A stretch of DNA of 64,000 nt from Geodermatophilus sp. YIM 151500 (lineage in GTDB: Bacteria > Actinomycetota > Actinomycetes > Mycobacteriales > Geodermatophilaceae), in contig NZ_JAOVZT010000006.1 of NCBI RefSeq assembly GCF_025716945.1, positions 92,648 to 156,647 of the forward strand, given 5' to 3'. Positions within the stretch are counted from its first letter, which is position 1. Every line of letters begins with the position of its first letter. This document shows positions 17,668 to 28,484 of the stretch, in pieces. The translations under genes were made by a program, and so were the position numbers. The notes beneath the pieces are model-generated. The model was not told the DNA's origin and did no database searches. It saw only the letters and a program-made list of their open reading frames with translations.

Positions 17668-18870
17668 GTGAGTTATGACGTCGCCGCCGTCCGCGCCCGG
17701 TTCCCGGCCTTGGGGTCCGGCACCGCCCACTTCGACGGGCCGGGCGGCTCGCAGACCCCCGACGTCGTCGCGCGGGCGGTCGCAGACACGCTGACCGCGC
17801 CGATCGCCAACCGCGGCTCGGTCACCGCCGCCGAGCGGTTCGCCGACGACGTCGTGGTCGGCGCGCGGCGGGCCGTCGCCGACCTGACCGCCGGCGACCC
17901 GCGCGGCGTCGTCTTCGGCCGCAGCGCCACGCAGCTCACCTACGACCTCGCCCGGGTGCTCAGCGCCCAGTGGGGCCCGGACGACGCCGTGGTGGTGACC
18001 CGGCTCGACCACGACGCGAACGTCCGGCCGTGGGTGCAGGCCGCGAGACGGGCGGGCGCCACCGTGCGCTGGGCCGACTTCGACCCGGCCACCGGCGAGC
18101 TCGAACCGGCCGCCGTCGCCGCGCTGGTCGACGAGCGCACCCGGTTGGTCGCCGTCACCGGCGCCGCCAACCTCATCGGCACCCGCCCCGACGTGCCCGC
18201 CATCGCCCAGCACGCGCACGACGCCGGCGCGCTCGTCTGGGTCGACGGGGTGCACCTCACCGCCCACGCCGCGGTCGACGTCGCCGCGCTCGGCGCCGAC
18301 TTCTTCACCTGCTCGCCGTACAAGTTCCTCGGTCCCCACCTCGGTTGCCTGGTCGCCGCCCCGCACCTGCTCGACCCGCTGCACCCCGACAAGCTGCTGC
18401 CGAGCACCGGCGCCGTCCCCGAGCGGTTCGAGCTGGGCACCCTGCCCTACGAACTGCTCGCCGGGACGACGGCGGCGGTCGACTTCCTGGCCGGGCTCGA
18501 CGGCGCCGCGTCCGGCGGCCGGCGCGACCGGCTGGTCGCGAGCATGGCCGCGGTCGAGGCGCACGAGGACCGGCTGCGCGAGCGCGTCGAGGAGGGCCTG
18601 CGCGCGCTGCCCGGCGTCACGCTGTGGTCGCGCGCCAAGCACCGGACGCCGACCCTGTTGGTCACCGTCGACGGGAGGGACGCGGCCGACGCGCACCGCT
18701 TCCTGGCCGAGCGCGGGGTCAACGCGCCGGCCGGCTCGTTCTACGCGATCGAGGCGTCCCGGCACCTCGGCCTCGGCGACACCGGAGGGCTGCGCATCGG
18801 CCTGGCGCCCTACAGCGACGACGACGACGTCGACCGGCTGCTCGCCGGGCTGCGCGCCTGGACCGGCTGA
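17668..18870 (+). CDS. Cysteine desulfurase-like aminotransferase, class V
   Basis: The 400-residue PLP enzyme is of the class V/NifS type. It shows HFDGPGGSQTPDVVARA at the start, DHDANVRPW near residue 112, VDGVHLTAH near 192 and the lysine motif CSPYKFLGPHLG near 215, where Lys would bind PLP. It resembles the cysteine desulfurase-like subgroup rather than IscS or SufS proper, and there are no Suf genes nearby. The GTG at 17668 is followed at once by family sequence and has AGGA upstream. It could supply sulfur for molybdenum cofactor in this region, but that is inference. Confidence 0.85.
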   Translation: MSYDVAAVRARFPALGSGTAHFDGPGGSQTPDVVARAVADTLTAPIANRGSVTAAERFADDVVVGARRAVADLTAGDPRGVVFGRSATQLTYDLARVLSAQWGPDDAVVVTRLDHDANVRPWVQAARRAGATVRWADFDPATGELEPAAVAALVDERTRLVAVTGAANLIGTRPDVPAIAQHAHDAGALVWVDGVHLTAHAAVDVAALGADFFTCSPYKFLGPHLGCLVAAPHLLDPLHPDKLLPSTGAVPERFELGTLPYELLAGTTAAVDFLAGLDGAASGGRRDRLVASMAAVEAHEDRLRERVEEGLRALPGVTLWSRAKHRTPTLLVTVDGRDAADAHRFLAERGVNAPAGSFYAIEASRHLGLGDTGGLRIGLAPYSDDDDVDRLLAGLRAWTG

Positions 18871-18876
18871 GGGAGC

Positions 18877-19356
18877 TCAGAGCTCGACGCGCTCGTTCTC
18901 CCCGCCTTCGTAGCGTTGCCCGGTCACCTTCGCCTTGGCGAAGCTCAGCACGGTGGCGATCCGGCCGCCGGGGGTGTCCCAGTACTCCGCCGACCGGCCC
19001 TCGACCTTGATCAGCACGACGCTGTCGTCGTCCGGACCCTGCGGCAGCCAGGCCTCGACGCCGCCGTTCCACAGCTCCCGCTTCTTCGCGACGTCGTCGA
19101 CGACCACGGCCTCGCCGGTGAGCGAGACCCACGAGTCGTTCGACGACATCGCGACGTTGACCTGCGGCGAGCTGGTCACGTGCTGCACCTTGCGGGACCC
19201 GCGCTCGGCGAAGAACCACAGGTCGCCGTCGAACTCCACCTCCTGCAGCGCCATCGGGCGGCTCATCAGCGTGCCGAACGGGTCGCGGGTGGTGAGCATG
19301 CCGAAGCGGTGGTCCTTGACCAGCTCGGCGACCTTGCGGCTCTCGGGGCTGCTCAT
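18877..19356 (-). CDS. Pyridoxamine 5-phosphate oxidase-fold general stress protein
   Basis: The 159-residue protein has the split-barrel flavin fold of the general stress protein 26 group: KDHRFGMLTTRDPFGTLMSRPM, then GDLWFFAERGSRKVQHV and the C-terminal SAEYWDTPGGRIATVLSFAKAKVTG. Such proteins bind FMN, FAD or F420; the cofactor here is not evident. The ATG at 19356 has GGAGG a few bases upstream. The stop is only 6 bases from the stop of the convergent desulfurase-like gene. Confidence 0.87.
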   Translation of the reverse strand: MSSPESRKVAELVKDHRFGMLTTRDPFGTLMSRPMALQEVEFDGDLWFFAERGSRKVQHVTSSPQVNVAMSSNDSWVSLTGEAVVVDDVAKKRELWNGGVEAWLPQGPDDDSVVLIKVEGRSAEYWDTPGGRIATVLSFAKAKVTGQRYEGGENERVEL

Positions 19357-19415
19357 GCGGTCCTCCAGGAGGTCGAGGGGTGTGGGGCCTGCGTGCCCGT
19401 GGGCGGCCCGGCCGA

Positions 19416-19454
19416 CACGTCCGGCCGGCACGTCCGGCCGGCACGTCCGGCCGA
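19416..19454. repeat. Three tandem 13-bp units between divergent genes
   Basis: The unit CACGTCCGGCCGG is repeated at 19416, 19429 and 19442, the last with a final A. The units lie in the 202-base region between the divergent stress-protein and GAF-regulator genes and could be regulator sites. No other gene is seen in that region. Confidence 0.7.
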
Positions 19455-19558
19455 GGCTGCGCGGGACCGTCGATGGGTCGTGCGCGATCCGCTCTGGTGC
19501 GAGGGACGCCGACGGGTCACGATGGCGGCGACATGAGTGCCGACCCGCGGGGCGTGCG

Positions 19559-20872
19559 GTGCCGCCGACGCTGAACCCCTGGTTGGCGCTGCCCGGCGGC
19601 CGGCCGAGCCCGGCGCTGGACCGGCGGCTGCGCGCGGCGCACGAGCGGTTCGTCACCGGCGGCCCCGATCCGGGAGCACCGGTGCGGCCGGTGGTCCGGG
19701 AGTCGTGGCGGCGCTGCCTGGCCAGCGGCGTCGACCCGGACGGCGGGACACCGCCCGTCGAGCTCGTGGACGACGACCTGCTCGACTACCGCGCGGCGCA
19801 CCCGCTGGCCGGCGTGCTGCCGGTGATCCGGCGCCTGCTCGTGGCCGACGCCGAGGTCGACCGCATGATCGTGGCGGTCACCGACGCGGCGGGTCGCATG
19901 CTGTGGGTCGAGGGGGACGCCCGCCTGCGGTCGCGGGCGGCCGGGATGAACTTCGTCGAGGGCGCGCGCTGGTCGGAGGAGGTCGCCGGCACCAACGCCC
20001 CGGGCACGGCGCTCGCCCTCGACCACGCCGTCCAGTTCTACGGCAGCGAGCACTTCCGGCGGCCGGTGCAGCCGTGGAGCTGCTCGGCGGCCCCGGTCCA
20101 CGACCCGGTGACCGGTGCGCTGCTCGGCGCCGTCGACGTGACCGGCGGCGAGCACGTGGCCAGCCCGCAGATGCTCACCCTCATCCGCGCCACGGCCGCG
20201 GCCGTCGAGGCCGAGCTGCGCTGGCAGCGGCGCGAGCAGGTGCAGCGGGCCACCTCCGCACGGGTGCCCGCGGCCCCCGTCCCGCGCCTCGACGTGCTGG
20301 GCCGGGACCGCGCCCGCCTGGCGCTCCCCGCCCGGCGGCTGGACCTGTCGCTGCGCCACTCCGAGCTGCTCCTGCTGCTGGCCGAGGCGGCGGTCACGGG
20401 CGAGGGGCGCACCGCCGAGCAGCTCGCCGCCGAGTGCCACGCGGGCGAGGCCGCCGCGGTCACCGTGCGCGCCGAGCTGTCGCGGCTGCGCCGGCTGGTC
20501 GGCGCCCAGCTGGTCGGGTCCCGCCCCTACCGGCTGCTCGCCCGGGTCGACACCGACCTGGAGCGGGTGCGCCGGCTGCTCGGCCGGGGCGCGGTCGGCG
20601 CGGCGCTCGACGCCTACCCCGGACCGGTGCTGCCCCGCTCGCGGGCGCCCGGCGTCGCCGCGGTCCGGGAGCGGTTGTCGGCCCGGCTGCGCCACGCCGT
20701 CCTGGAGAGCCGGCGGCCCGAGCTGCTGCTGCGCTGGTCGGCCCAGCCGGAGGCGCGGGACGACGCCGCGGTGTGGCAGGCCTGCCTCGACGTCCTGCCG
20801 TCCGGCTCCCCGCGCCGCGCGGCCGCGGCGGCGCAGCTGCTGCGGCTGCGCCGTCCCGCCCGCGCCCGCTGA
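19559..20872 (+). CDS. GAF domain transcriptional regulator
   Basis: The 437-residue protein begins with the helical segment of AcoR-type regulators (VRESWRRCLASGVDPD near residue 45). A GAF sensor domain (about 95-220) follows, with GRMLWVEGDARLRSRAAGMNFVEG and APVHDPVTGALLGAVDVTGG. The C-terminal half is Leu/Arg-rich, with helix-turn-helix-like segments (RTAEQLAAECHAGEAA). No sigma-54 ATPase module is present, as is usual for actinobacterial versions. The target is unknown. The start GTG at 19559 is inferred because no ATG is in frame; the ribosome site is poor. Confidence 0.75.
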   Translation: MPPTLNPWLALPGGRPSPALDRRLRAAHERFVTGGPDPGAPVRPVVRESWRRCLASGVDPDGGTPPVELVDDDLLDYRAAHPLAGVLPVIRRLLVADAEVDRMIVAVTDAAGRMLWVEGDARLRSRAAGMNFVEGARWSEEVAGTNAPGTALALDHAVQFYGSEHFRRPVQPWSCSAAPVHDPVTGALLGAVDVTGGEHVASPQMLTLIRATAAAVEAELRWQRREQVQRATSARVPAAPVPRLDVLGRDRARLALPARRLDLSLRHSELLLLLAEAAVTGEGRTAEQLAAECHAGEAAAVTVRAELSRLRRLVGAQLVGSRPYRLLARVDTDLERVRRLLGRGAVGAALDAYPGPVLPRSRAPGVAAVRERLSARLRHAVLESRRPELLLRWSAQPEARDDAAVWQACLDVLPSGSPRRAAAAAQLLRLRRPARAR

Positions 20873-20998
20873 CCCGGACCGCTCCTCCGGGCGGGATCAC
20901 GCGGACCCGGCGTGCCGGATCCTGGTGGCGCAGATCACCGGACGTCGGCACGCCCGTGCGGGGAATGCAGTCGTGCGGCCGGCGCCTTGGCCCCGGGT

Positions 20999-22255
20999 GT
21001 GACCTCCCCGGACCGCACCCCCGCCGTCCCGGCGCCGGGCCGCGGGCACGTGGTGGCCGCCGTCGTCGCCCTCGCCCTCGGCGGCTTCGCGATCGGCACC
21101 ACCGAGTTCGTGACGATGGGGCTGCTGCCCGACATCGCCGCCGGCACGGGCGTCGACATCCCGCGTGCCGGCGGCTACATCTCCGCCTACGCGCTCGGCG
21201 TGGTCGTCGGCGCGCCGGTGATCGCCGCGCTGTCGGCCCGACTGCCCCGGCGGGCGCTGCTGCTCGGCCTCATGACCGCCTTCCTCGCCGGCAACGTGGC
21301 GTCCGCGCTGGCCCCCGGCCACCTGTCGCTGCTGGCGGCCCGGTTCCTGTCCGGCCTCCCGCACGGCGCCTACTTCGGCGTGGCCTCCCTGGTCGCGGCG
21401 TCGCTGGTGGTCCCGCAGCTGCGCGGCCGGGCGGTCAGCTCGGTCATGCTCGGGCTCGCCGTCGCCACGCTGGCCGGCGTCCCGGCCGCCACGTGGCTGG
21501 GCCAGGCGCTGGGGTGGCGCGCCGCCTACTGGGCGGTCGTCGCGATCGCCGCGGTCACCGTGCTGTCGGTGGTCGCCGTCGTCCCGCCGTCGCCGGGCCG
21601 GCCGGGGGCGAGCGTGCGCACCGAGCTGGGCGCGCTGCGCCGCCCGCAGGTGCTGCTCACCCTGGTCGTGGCCGTCGTCGGCTTCGGCGGCATGTTCGCC
21701 GTCTACACCTACATCGCCCCGCTGACCACCGAGGTCACCGGCCTCGCGCGCGGCGCCGTCCCGATCGTCCTGCTGGCCTTCGGCGTCGGGGGCGTCCTGG
21801 GGACGGCGCTCGGCGGGCGGCTGGCCGACCGCGCGCTCTTCGGCTCCCTGGTGGGCGCGATGGTGTCCACCGGCGCGCTGCTGGCCGTGGTCCCGCTGGC
21901 CGCGCGCAGCGCCCTGACGCTGCTGCCCGGCGTGTTCGCCCTCGCGCTGAGCGCCTCGGTGCTCGTCGTCTGCCTGCAGCTGCGGCTGATGGAGGTCGCC
22001 GGTGAGGCGCAGATGCTCGGGGCCGCGCTCAACCACTCCGCACTCAACGCGGCCAACGCGCTCGGCGCCTGGCTGGGCGGGGTCGTGATCGCCGCGGGCC
22101 TCGGCTTCACCGCGCCGAGCGCGGTGGGTGCCGGCCTCGCCGCCGCCGGGCTCGTCGCCCTGGGCGCCTCGGCGGCGCTCCGGCGGCGGGAGCTGCGCAC
22201 AGCGGCGATCACGGCGTGCCGCCCCGCCGCGGAGGCGCTGGCCCCCGCCCGCTGA
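20999..22255 (+). CDS. MFS transporter, DHA1/AraJ-type
   Basis: The 418-residue protein has 12 hydrophobic segments and DHA1-family marks: [18 protein letters not shown] in the first helix, [16 protein letters not shown] near residue 115 and [11 protein letters not shown] between the halves. Members export sugars, drugs or amino acid derivatives with proton antiport. The GTG at 20999 begins just before the first helix. The gap to the GAF regulator is 126 bases on the same strand, so that regulator may control it. Confidence 0.87.
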   Translation: MTSPDRTPAVPAPGRGHVVAAVVALALGGFAIGTTEFVTMGLLPDIAAGTGVDIPRAGGYISAYALGVVVGAPVIAALSARLPRRALLLGLMTAFLAGNVASALAPGHLSLLAARFLSGLPHGAYFGVASLVAASLVVPQLRGRAVSSVMLGLAVATLAGVPAATWLGQALGWRAAYWAVVAIAAVTVLSVVAVVPPSPGRPGASVRTELGALRRPQVLLTLVVAVVGFGGMFAVYTYIAPLTTEVTGLARGAVPIVLLAFGVGGVLGTALGGRLADRALFGSLVGAMVSTGALLAVVPLAARSALTLLPGVFALALSASVLVVCLQLRLMEVAGEAQMLGAALNHSALNAANALGAWLGGVVIAAGLGFTAPSAVGAGLAAAGLVALGASAALRRRELRTAAITACRPAAEALAPAR

Positions 22256-22346
22256 CCCCGCTCGCCCGGGGGATGCCCGGCGGAGGACCCCACGCGGCCG
22301 GGCAGGGCCCGGTTTGCGGATCCCCGTGGCCTCCGGGACGGCCGGG

Positions 22347-22961
22347 TCAGCCGGCCGGCTCCCGGCGCATCCGCCACATCGGCGGGCCGCCGTCCGCGAG
22401 CGGGGCGCCCGGCGCCACGAGGTCGAACCCGTGCGTCCGGTACCAGTCGACGTTGGCCGGCTTGCCGGTCTCGAGGTAGGTCACCTCGTCGGCGGCGTCG
22501 GCCGCGGCCAGTCCCTCGCGCAGCAGCCGGGCGCCGATCCGGCGGCCCTGCGCGGCCGGCGCGACGCCGAGCACCTGCAGGTAGCGCACCGGGGTCGACG
22601 GGAAGGCCCGGTCCAGAGCGTCCCCCAACCGGCGGATGGCCCGGGCCTCACCCGGCCGCCGGACCAGCAGCGGCAGCATCCGCGGCAGCGCGCGGGCCTG
22701 CCGCCACGCGGTCATCGGATAGCGCCCGGGCGGCTGCCACACGGCCGCGCCGAGCACCCGCCCGCCGGCCAGCGCGACGCGGGCGTGCCGGCCGGAGTCG
22801 GCGATGGCGACGCCGACCAGCGTGCGCAGCGCGGCCCGCCGTCCCCGCCCGTCGGGGAGGACGTGGCTCCAGGAGGGGTCGGCCGCGAGTGCTTCCACGA
22901 GCACCTCCCGGGCGTCGCGCAGCTCGGTCAGCGCCGGCGGGCGGACGGCGACGTCGTCCAT
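22347..22961 (-). CDS. GNAT family N-acetyltransferase
   Basis: The 204-residue protein carries the acetyl-CoA binding segment [20 protein letters not shown] near residue 130 and the late GNAT motif [21 protein letters not shown] near 165. The first 120 residues hold the variable acceptor part, including [12 protein letters not shown]. The substrate is unknown. The ATG at 22961 gives a normal family length. It is divergent from the Cox structural operon, with a 252-base region between. Confidence 0.88.
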   Translation of the reverse strand: MDDVAVRPPALTELRDAREVLVEALAADPSWSHVLPDGRGRRAALRTLVGVAIADSGRHARVALAGGRVLGAAVWQPPGRYPMTAWRQARALPRMLPLLVRRPGEARAIRRLGDALDRAFPSTPVRYLQVLGVAPAAQGRRIGARLLREGLAAADAADEVTYLETGKPANVDWYRTHGFDLVAPGAPLADGGPPMWRMRREPAG

Positions 22962-23000
22962 ACCGGGGATGATGCGCGCCCCTCCGGCGGCGCGCGCCGC

Positions 23001-23015
23001 TGCAACGCCGTTGCA
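23001..23015. promoter_or_regulatory. Palindrome in the GNAT/coxS divergent region
   Basis: TGCAACG and CGTTGCA flank a single C, giving a perfect 15-base palindrome, with a further CAACGTTG overlapping to the right. It sits 40 bases upstream of the GNAT start and about 200 bases upstream of coxS, so it could be an operator for either gene. Confidence 0.45.
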
Positions 23016-23213
23016 ACGTTGAGGTGTCCCGCGGCTGAGGACAGGCCACCGCGATGGACCTCCGCGGCTGCGGGAGGTGACTCGCTGACTCCCGACGGAG
23101 GAGCGGCAGCCGGACCGATCCGTCACGCCCAGCCGTGGACTCCGGGCCGCCGCGTTGCCAGACTGCGCCCAGGCCGGAGTGTGACCGGCGCCACGCAACG
23201 GAGCGGAGGACCA

Positions 23214-23770
<557 letters not shown>

Positions 23771-23774
<4 letters not shown>

Positions 23775-26266
23775 CCGTCACCGAGGACCGGGCTGCGACC
23801 GGCGCCCCGGAGAAGGAGGTCGGCAAGCCGCGCCGCCGCAAGGAGGACGCCCGGCTGATCACCGGCCGCACGCTGTGGACCGACAACCTCGTGCTGCCCG
23901 GGCTGCTGCACATGTCCGTCGTCCGCAGCCCGGTGGCGCACGCCCGCATCACCGGCATCGACGTCAGCGCGGCGCAGCAGGCGCCCGGCGTGCTCGCGGT
24001 GCTGACCGGCCGCGACCTGGCCGACGAGCAGGGGTCGCTGCCCTGCGCGTGGCCGGTGACGCCGGACATGGTCAACCCCGGGGCACCGGCCGTCGCCGTC
24101 GACCAGGTCAACCACGTGGGCGAGGCCGTCGCGGTGGTCGTCGCGCGCAGCCGGGCTGCCGCCGCCGACGCCCTCGAGCTGGTCGACGTCGACTACGAGC
24201 CGCTGCCACCGGTGCTCGACATGGAGGCGGCGCTCGCCGAGGGCGCCGACCTCGTGCACCCGGGCACCGCGTCCAACCGCAGCTACCACTGGGTCTTCGA
24301 CGGCGGGGAGGCCGGCACGGCCGCCGACACCGAGCAGGCCTTCGCCGACGCCGAGGTGGTGGTCAGCCGCCGGTTCGTGCAGCAGCGGCTGATCCCCGCG
24401 TTCATGGAGCCCCGCTCGGTCGTCGTCCAGCCCCAGGGCGACAACTACACGGTCTGGTCGGCCACCCAGGTGCCGCACATCCTGCGGCTGATGCTGTCGA
24501 TGGTGACCGGCATCCCCGAGCACAAGGTGAAGGTGATCGCCCCCGATGTCGGCGGCGGCTTCGGCGGCAAGCTGCAGGTCACCCCCGAGGAGGTGCTCAC
24601 CCTGCTCGCGGCCCGCCGGGTCGGCCGGCCGGTCAAGTGGACCGAGACGCGCAGCGAGTCGCTGATGAGCGCCCACCACGGCCGCGACCAGATCCAGTAC
24701 ATCGACATCGCCGCCGACCGCGAGGGCAACGTCAAGGGCCTGCGCTGCCGGATCCTGGCCGACATGGGCGCCTACCTGCGCCTGATCACACCCGGCGTCC
24801 CGGTCCTGGGTGCCTTCATGTTCATCGGCATCTACAAGTTCCCCGCCTACCGGTTCGAGTGCGACGGCGTCTTCACCACGAAGACGCCGACCGACGCCTA
24901 CCGGGGCGCCGGGCGGCCGGAGGCCACCTTCGCCATCGAGCGGATCATGGACGAGCTCGCCGTCGAGCTGGGCATGGACCCGCTGGAGGTGCGCCGGAAG
25001 AACTGGATCAGGGCCGAGGAGTTCCCGTTCACCACGGCCGCGGGCCTGGAGTACGACAGCGGCGACTACGAGGCGGCCACGCAGAAGGCGCTCGAGCTCA
25101 TCGGCTACGACGAGCTGCGTGCCGAGCAGCGCCGCCGTCGGGAGTCGGGCGACCCGGTGCAGCTGGGCATCGGCTTCTCCACGTTCACCGAGATGTGCGG
25201 GATCGCGCCCTCCCGGGTCCTCGGGTCGCTGTCCTACGGCGCCGGGGGCTGGGAACAGGCGAGCATCCGGATGCTGCCCACCGGCAAGGTCGAGGTGGTC
25301 ACGGGCACCAGCCCGCACGGCCAGGGGCACGAGACGGCCTGGAGCCAGATCGTCGCCGACCAGCTCGGCGTGCCGTTCGAGGACGTCGAGGTGCTGCACG
25401 GCGACACCGCGGTGTCCGCCCGCGGGCTGGACACCTACGGGTCCCGCTCGCTGGTGGTGGGCGGCGTCGCCGTGGTGAAGGCCGCCGAGAAGGTGGTCGC
25501 CAAGGCGCGCCGGGTCGCCGCCCACCTGCTGGAGGCCAGCGAGGACGACCTGGACTTCGCCGGCGGCTCGTTCTCCGTGCGGGGGACGCCGGGCACCTCG
25601 GTGAGCATCCAGGAGGTCTCGCTGGCGTGCTTCACCTCGCACAACTTCCCGGAGGGCATGGAGCCGAGCATCGACGCCGAGGCGACCTTCGACCCGGAGA
25701 ACTTCTCCTTCCCGCACGGCACGCACATCTGCGCGGCCGAGGTCGACACCGAGACCGGCAGGGTGACGATCCGCAAGTACGCCTGCGTGGACGACATCGG
25801 CGAGATCGTCAACCCGCTCATCGTCGAGGGGCAGGTGCACGGCGGCCTCGCCCAGGGCATCGCGCAGGCGCTGTACGAGGAGGCGGTGTACGACGCCGAC
25901 GGCAACCTGACCACCGGCACGTTCGTCGACTACCTGGTGCCGTCGGCGGCCGACCTGCCGCACTTCGACACCGGCAACACCGTCTCGCCGGCGCTGGCCA
26001 ACCCGCTGGGCGCCAAGGGCGTCGGGGAGGCGGGCACGATCGCGTCGACGCCGGCGGTCGTGAACGCCGCGCTGGACGCCGTCCGCCACCTCGGGGTCAC
26101 CGACATCCGGATGCCGCTCACCCCCGAGCGGGTCTGGCGGGCGTTGCAGGGTGGCGGTGACGGCGGCGACCGGGCAACCGCCGGCACCACCGCCTACGGC
26201 GGGGCGCAGACCGAGACCACGGCGGGCGTGTCCACCCCGCAGAGCTCGCTGGGAGGTGACCGGTGA
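23771..26266 (+). CDS. coxL: Molybdenum hydroxylase large subunit, form II CoxL-type
   Basis: The 831-residue catalytic subunit of the xanthine oxidase family has the cofactor-binding segment [11 protein letters not shown] near residue 260 and the late [11 protein letters not shown], which holds the catalytic Glu. The active-site loop is AYRGAGR at residues 376-382. Form I CO dehydrogenases have AYXCSFR with a copper-ligating Cys; AYRGAGR marks form II enzymes, whose substrate is less certain. The S-L-M gene order also fits form II. The C-terminal 50 residues are Gly/Thr-rich. It overlaps coxS by 4 bases. Confidence 0.93.
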
Positions 26267-26294
26267 TCCCCCGAGTCGACGAAGGAGACGAGCG

Positions 26295-27152
26295 ATGATC
26301 CCCGCCCCGTTCGCGTACGCGCGCCCGACCACCGTCGACGAGGCGGTCCAGGCGATCGCCGAGGGCGGCGAGGACGTCAAGGTGATGGCCGGCGGGCAGT
26401 CGCTCATCCCGGTCATGCGGCTGCGGCTGGCCGCGCCCGAGACCGTCGTCGACCTCGGCCGGGTGGCCGAGCTGCGCGGCGTCCGGGACGACGGCGACGC
26501 GATCGTCATCGGCGCGATGACCACGCACGCCCAGGTGCTCGCCGATCCGCTGGTCCGGCAGCACGCGCCGCTCGTCGCCGCGGCGACCGAGACGGTCGCC
26601 GACCGGCAGACCCGCCACCGGGGCACGTTCGGCGGCGCGCTGGCGCACGCCGACCCGGCCGGCGACCTGCCGGCGTGCGCGCTGGCCCTGGACGCCGAGT
26701 TGGTCGTCGCCGGCCTCGGCGGACGACGGACCGTGCCGGCCGCTGAGTTCTTCGTCGACTACCTCACCACCGCCCTGGAGGAAGGGGAGATCCTGGTCGA
26801 GGTGCGCATCCCGAAGCTGCCCGGCGAGTGGGGGATGCACTACGAGAAGTTCCAGCGGGTGGCGCAGGCCTGGTCGATCGTGGCCGTCGCCGCCGCCGTC
26901 CGGCGCGAGGACGGGCACATCGCCGAGGCGCGCATAGGGCTGACCAACATGGGCCCGACGCCGCTGCGCGCCACCGCGACCGAGGCGGCGCTGGCCGGTG
27001 CCGACGCGACGGTGGAGGCCGTCGCGGCGGCCGCCGGGCACGCGGCGGAGGGGACCAGCCCGAGCAGCGACCTCAACGCCCAGGCCGACTACCGGCAGCA
27101 CCTGGCGCAGGTGCTCACCCGTCGGGCGGTCCTCCGCGCGGCCGGGCTGTAG
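26295..27152 (+). CDS. coxM: Molybdenum hydroxylase FAD subunit, CoxM-type
   Basis: The 285-residue protein has the two FAD motifs of the family, AGGQSLIPVM (residues about 32-41) and HRGTFGGALAHADPAGD near 115, plus a C-terminal CO-dehydrogenase flavoprotein domain with HYEKFQRVAQAWSIVAVA. It accepts electrons from CoxS and passes them to the respiratory chain. The ATG at 26295 has GAAGGAG 7 bases upstream. The gap to coxL is 28 bases. Confidence 0.93.
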   Translation: MIPAPFAYARPTTVDEAVQAIAEGGEDVKVMAGGQSLIPVMRLRLAAPETVVDLGRVAELRGVRDDGDAIVIGAMTTHAQVLADPLVRQHAPLVAAATETVADRQTRHRGTFGGALAHADPAGDLPACALALDAELVVAGLGGRRTVPAAEFFVDYLTTALEEGEILVEVRIPKLPGEWGMHYEKFQRVAQAWSIVAVAAAVRREDGHIAEARIGLTNMGPTPLRATATEAALAGADATVEAVAAAAGHAAEGTSPSSDLNAQADYRQHLAQVLTRRAVLRAAGL

Positions 27153-27161
27153 CGTCCAGAA

Positions 27162-27216
27162 GGACCCCGTTCTCCCCACCCCTCGCACGCTCGGGGCGGT
27201 GCACGGAACGGGGGCG
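27162..27216. repeat. Palindromic repeat family 2, copy 2
   Basis: Arms CCCCGTTC (27165-27172) and GAACGGGG (27206-27213) flank the core CGCACGCTCGGGG (27184-27196), identical to the core at 4477-4489. It lies in the gap between coxM and coxG, just as copy 1 lies between the CoxE-type and XdhC genes. It may act as an attenuator or mRNA-processing site; that is inference. Confidence 0.75.
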
Positions 27217-27298
27217 GATGGTCCGTAGCCGTTCGTCGCCGGCCGGCCCGCCCCAGACCCGGGCGGGCCGGCCGGGATGCGTGACCTGGAGGTCAGTC

Positions 27299-28399
27299 GT
27301 GCAGCTGGAGAACTCGTTCACCGTGCCCGTGCCCGTCGACGACGCCTGGCGGGTCCTGCTCGACATCGAGCGCATCGCTCCCTGCATGCCCGGCGCGGCG
27401 CTGGACTCGGTCGAGGGCGACTCGTTCACCGGCCGGGTGAAAGTCAAGCTCGGCCCGATCAACCTGACCTACCAGGGCCGCGCGTCGTTCATCGAGAAGG
27501 ACGAGGCGGCCCACCGCGCGGTCATCGACGCCAAGGGCAAGGACCAGCGGGGCAACGGCACGGCGGCGGCCACCATCACGGCGAACCTCGCGGCTGAGGG
27601 CTCGGTCACCCGCGTCGACGTGCTGACCGACCTCAGCATCACCGGCCGGCCCGCGCAGTTCGGCCGCGGGGTGATGACCGACGTCGGCAACAAGCTCCTC
27701 GGCCAGTTCGCCGATAAGCTGGCGGCCCAGCTGGCCGCGGCGCAGGACGTGGCGGTCGACCGGGTGGCCGCGGGCGAGCAGCAGGAGCCGACCGTGGCGA
27801 CGAAGGCCGCCGCCGCGGCCGCCACGGCGACCGGCGCGGCCGAGGAGGTCGCCGCCTCGGCGGAGCAGGTCGGCGGCGACGGCGTCGCGGCGAAGGCGGC
27901 CCGCAAGGCCGGCACCGCCGCCAAGAAGGCCGCCGCCGCGGCCACCGACACGGTGTCGACCACCCAGAAGGTCGACACCGGCACGAAGCCCACCGAGGCC
28001 GCGCCCACCAAGGCCGCGCCCGCCGAGGCCGCGCCCGCCGAGGCCGCGCCCGACACCGCTCCGGCGGCGGCCGGCACCGCTCCCGCGGCCGCGACCGGCC
28101 CCACGGTCGCGGAGACCGCGCCGGGCGCCGCTGGTACGCCGTCCGCCCGGCCGGCCCGGCCCGGCGGGGGTCCGAGCGGTCCCACGGCCCCGCCGACCCG
28201 GCCGGCCACCGGCGCGCCGGCGCGCAGCACGCCGTCCGGCCCCACCCGGCCGCAGCCGGCCGCCGAACCGGAGCCGATCGACCTGCTCGAGGTCGCCGGC
28301 GGCGCCGCGCTGACCCGGATGGCGGTGCCCGCGGCGGGCATCGTCGCCGCGGTGCTGCTCGTGCTCCTCGTGCTCCGCCGACGGCGGCGCCGCCGCTGA
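27299..28399 (+). CDS. coxG: CoxG-like SRPBCC protein with C-terminal membrane anchor
   Basis: The 366-residue protein has an N-terminal CoxG/SRPBCC domain (about 1-150: FTVPVPVDDAWRVLLDIERIAPCMPGA, then GRVKVKLGPINLTYQG). A long Ala/Thr/Pro-rich linker follows (about 160-325), with short APAEAAP repeats, and then one membrane helix (MAVPAAGIVAAVLLVLLVL) before a poly-Arg end. CoxG is thought to tether Cox enzymes to the membrane, which this layout supports. The GTG at 27299 has GGAGG 6 bases upstream. It is separated from coxM by repeat copy 2. Confidence 0.88.
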   Translation: MQLENSFTVPVPVDDAWRVLLDIERIAPCMPGAALDSVEGDSFTGRVKVKLGPINLTYQGRASFIEKDEAAHRAVIDAKGKDQRGNGTAAATITANLAAEGSVTRVDVLTDLSITGRPAQFGRGVMTDVGNKLLGQFADKLAAQLAAAQDVAVDRVAAGEQQEPTVATKAAAAAATATGAAEEVAASAEQVGGDGVAAKAARKAGTAAKKAAAAATDTVSTTQKVDTGTKPTEAAPTKAAPAEAAPAEAAPDTAPAAAGTAPAAATGPTVAETAPGAAGTPSARPARPGGGPSGPTAPPTRPATGAPARSTPSGPTRPQPAAEPEPIDLLEVAGGAALTRMAVPAAGIVAAVLLVLLVLRRRRRRR

Positions 28400-28484
28400 C
28401 CCTCGTACGGCGGCTGTCCATCGACGGCCCGGGCGTACGGCCCTCGGCTCCCGCGCTTGCTCACGCGGAACGGGTCGCTGCGCG

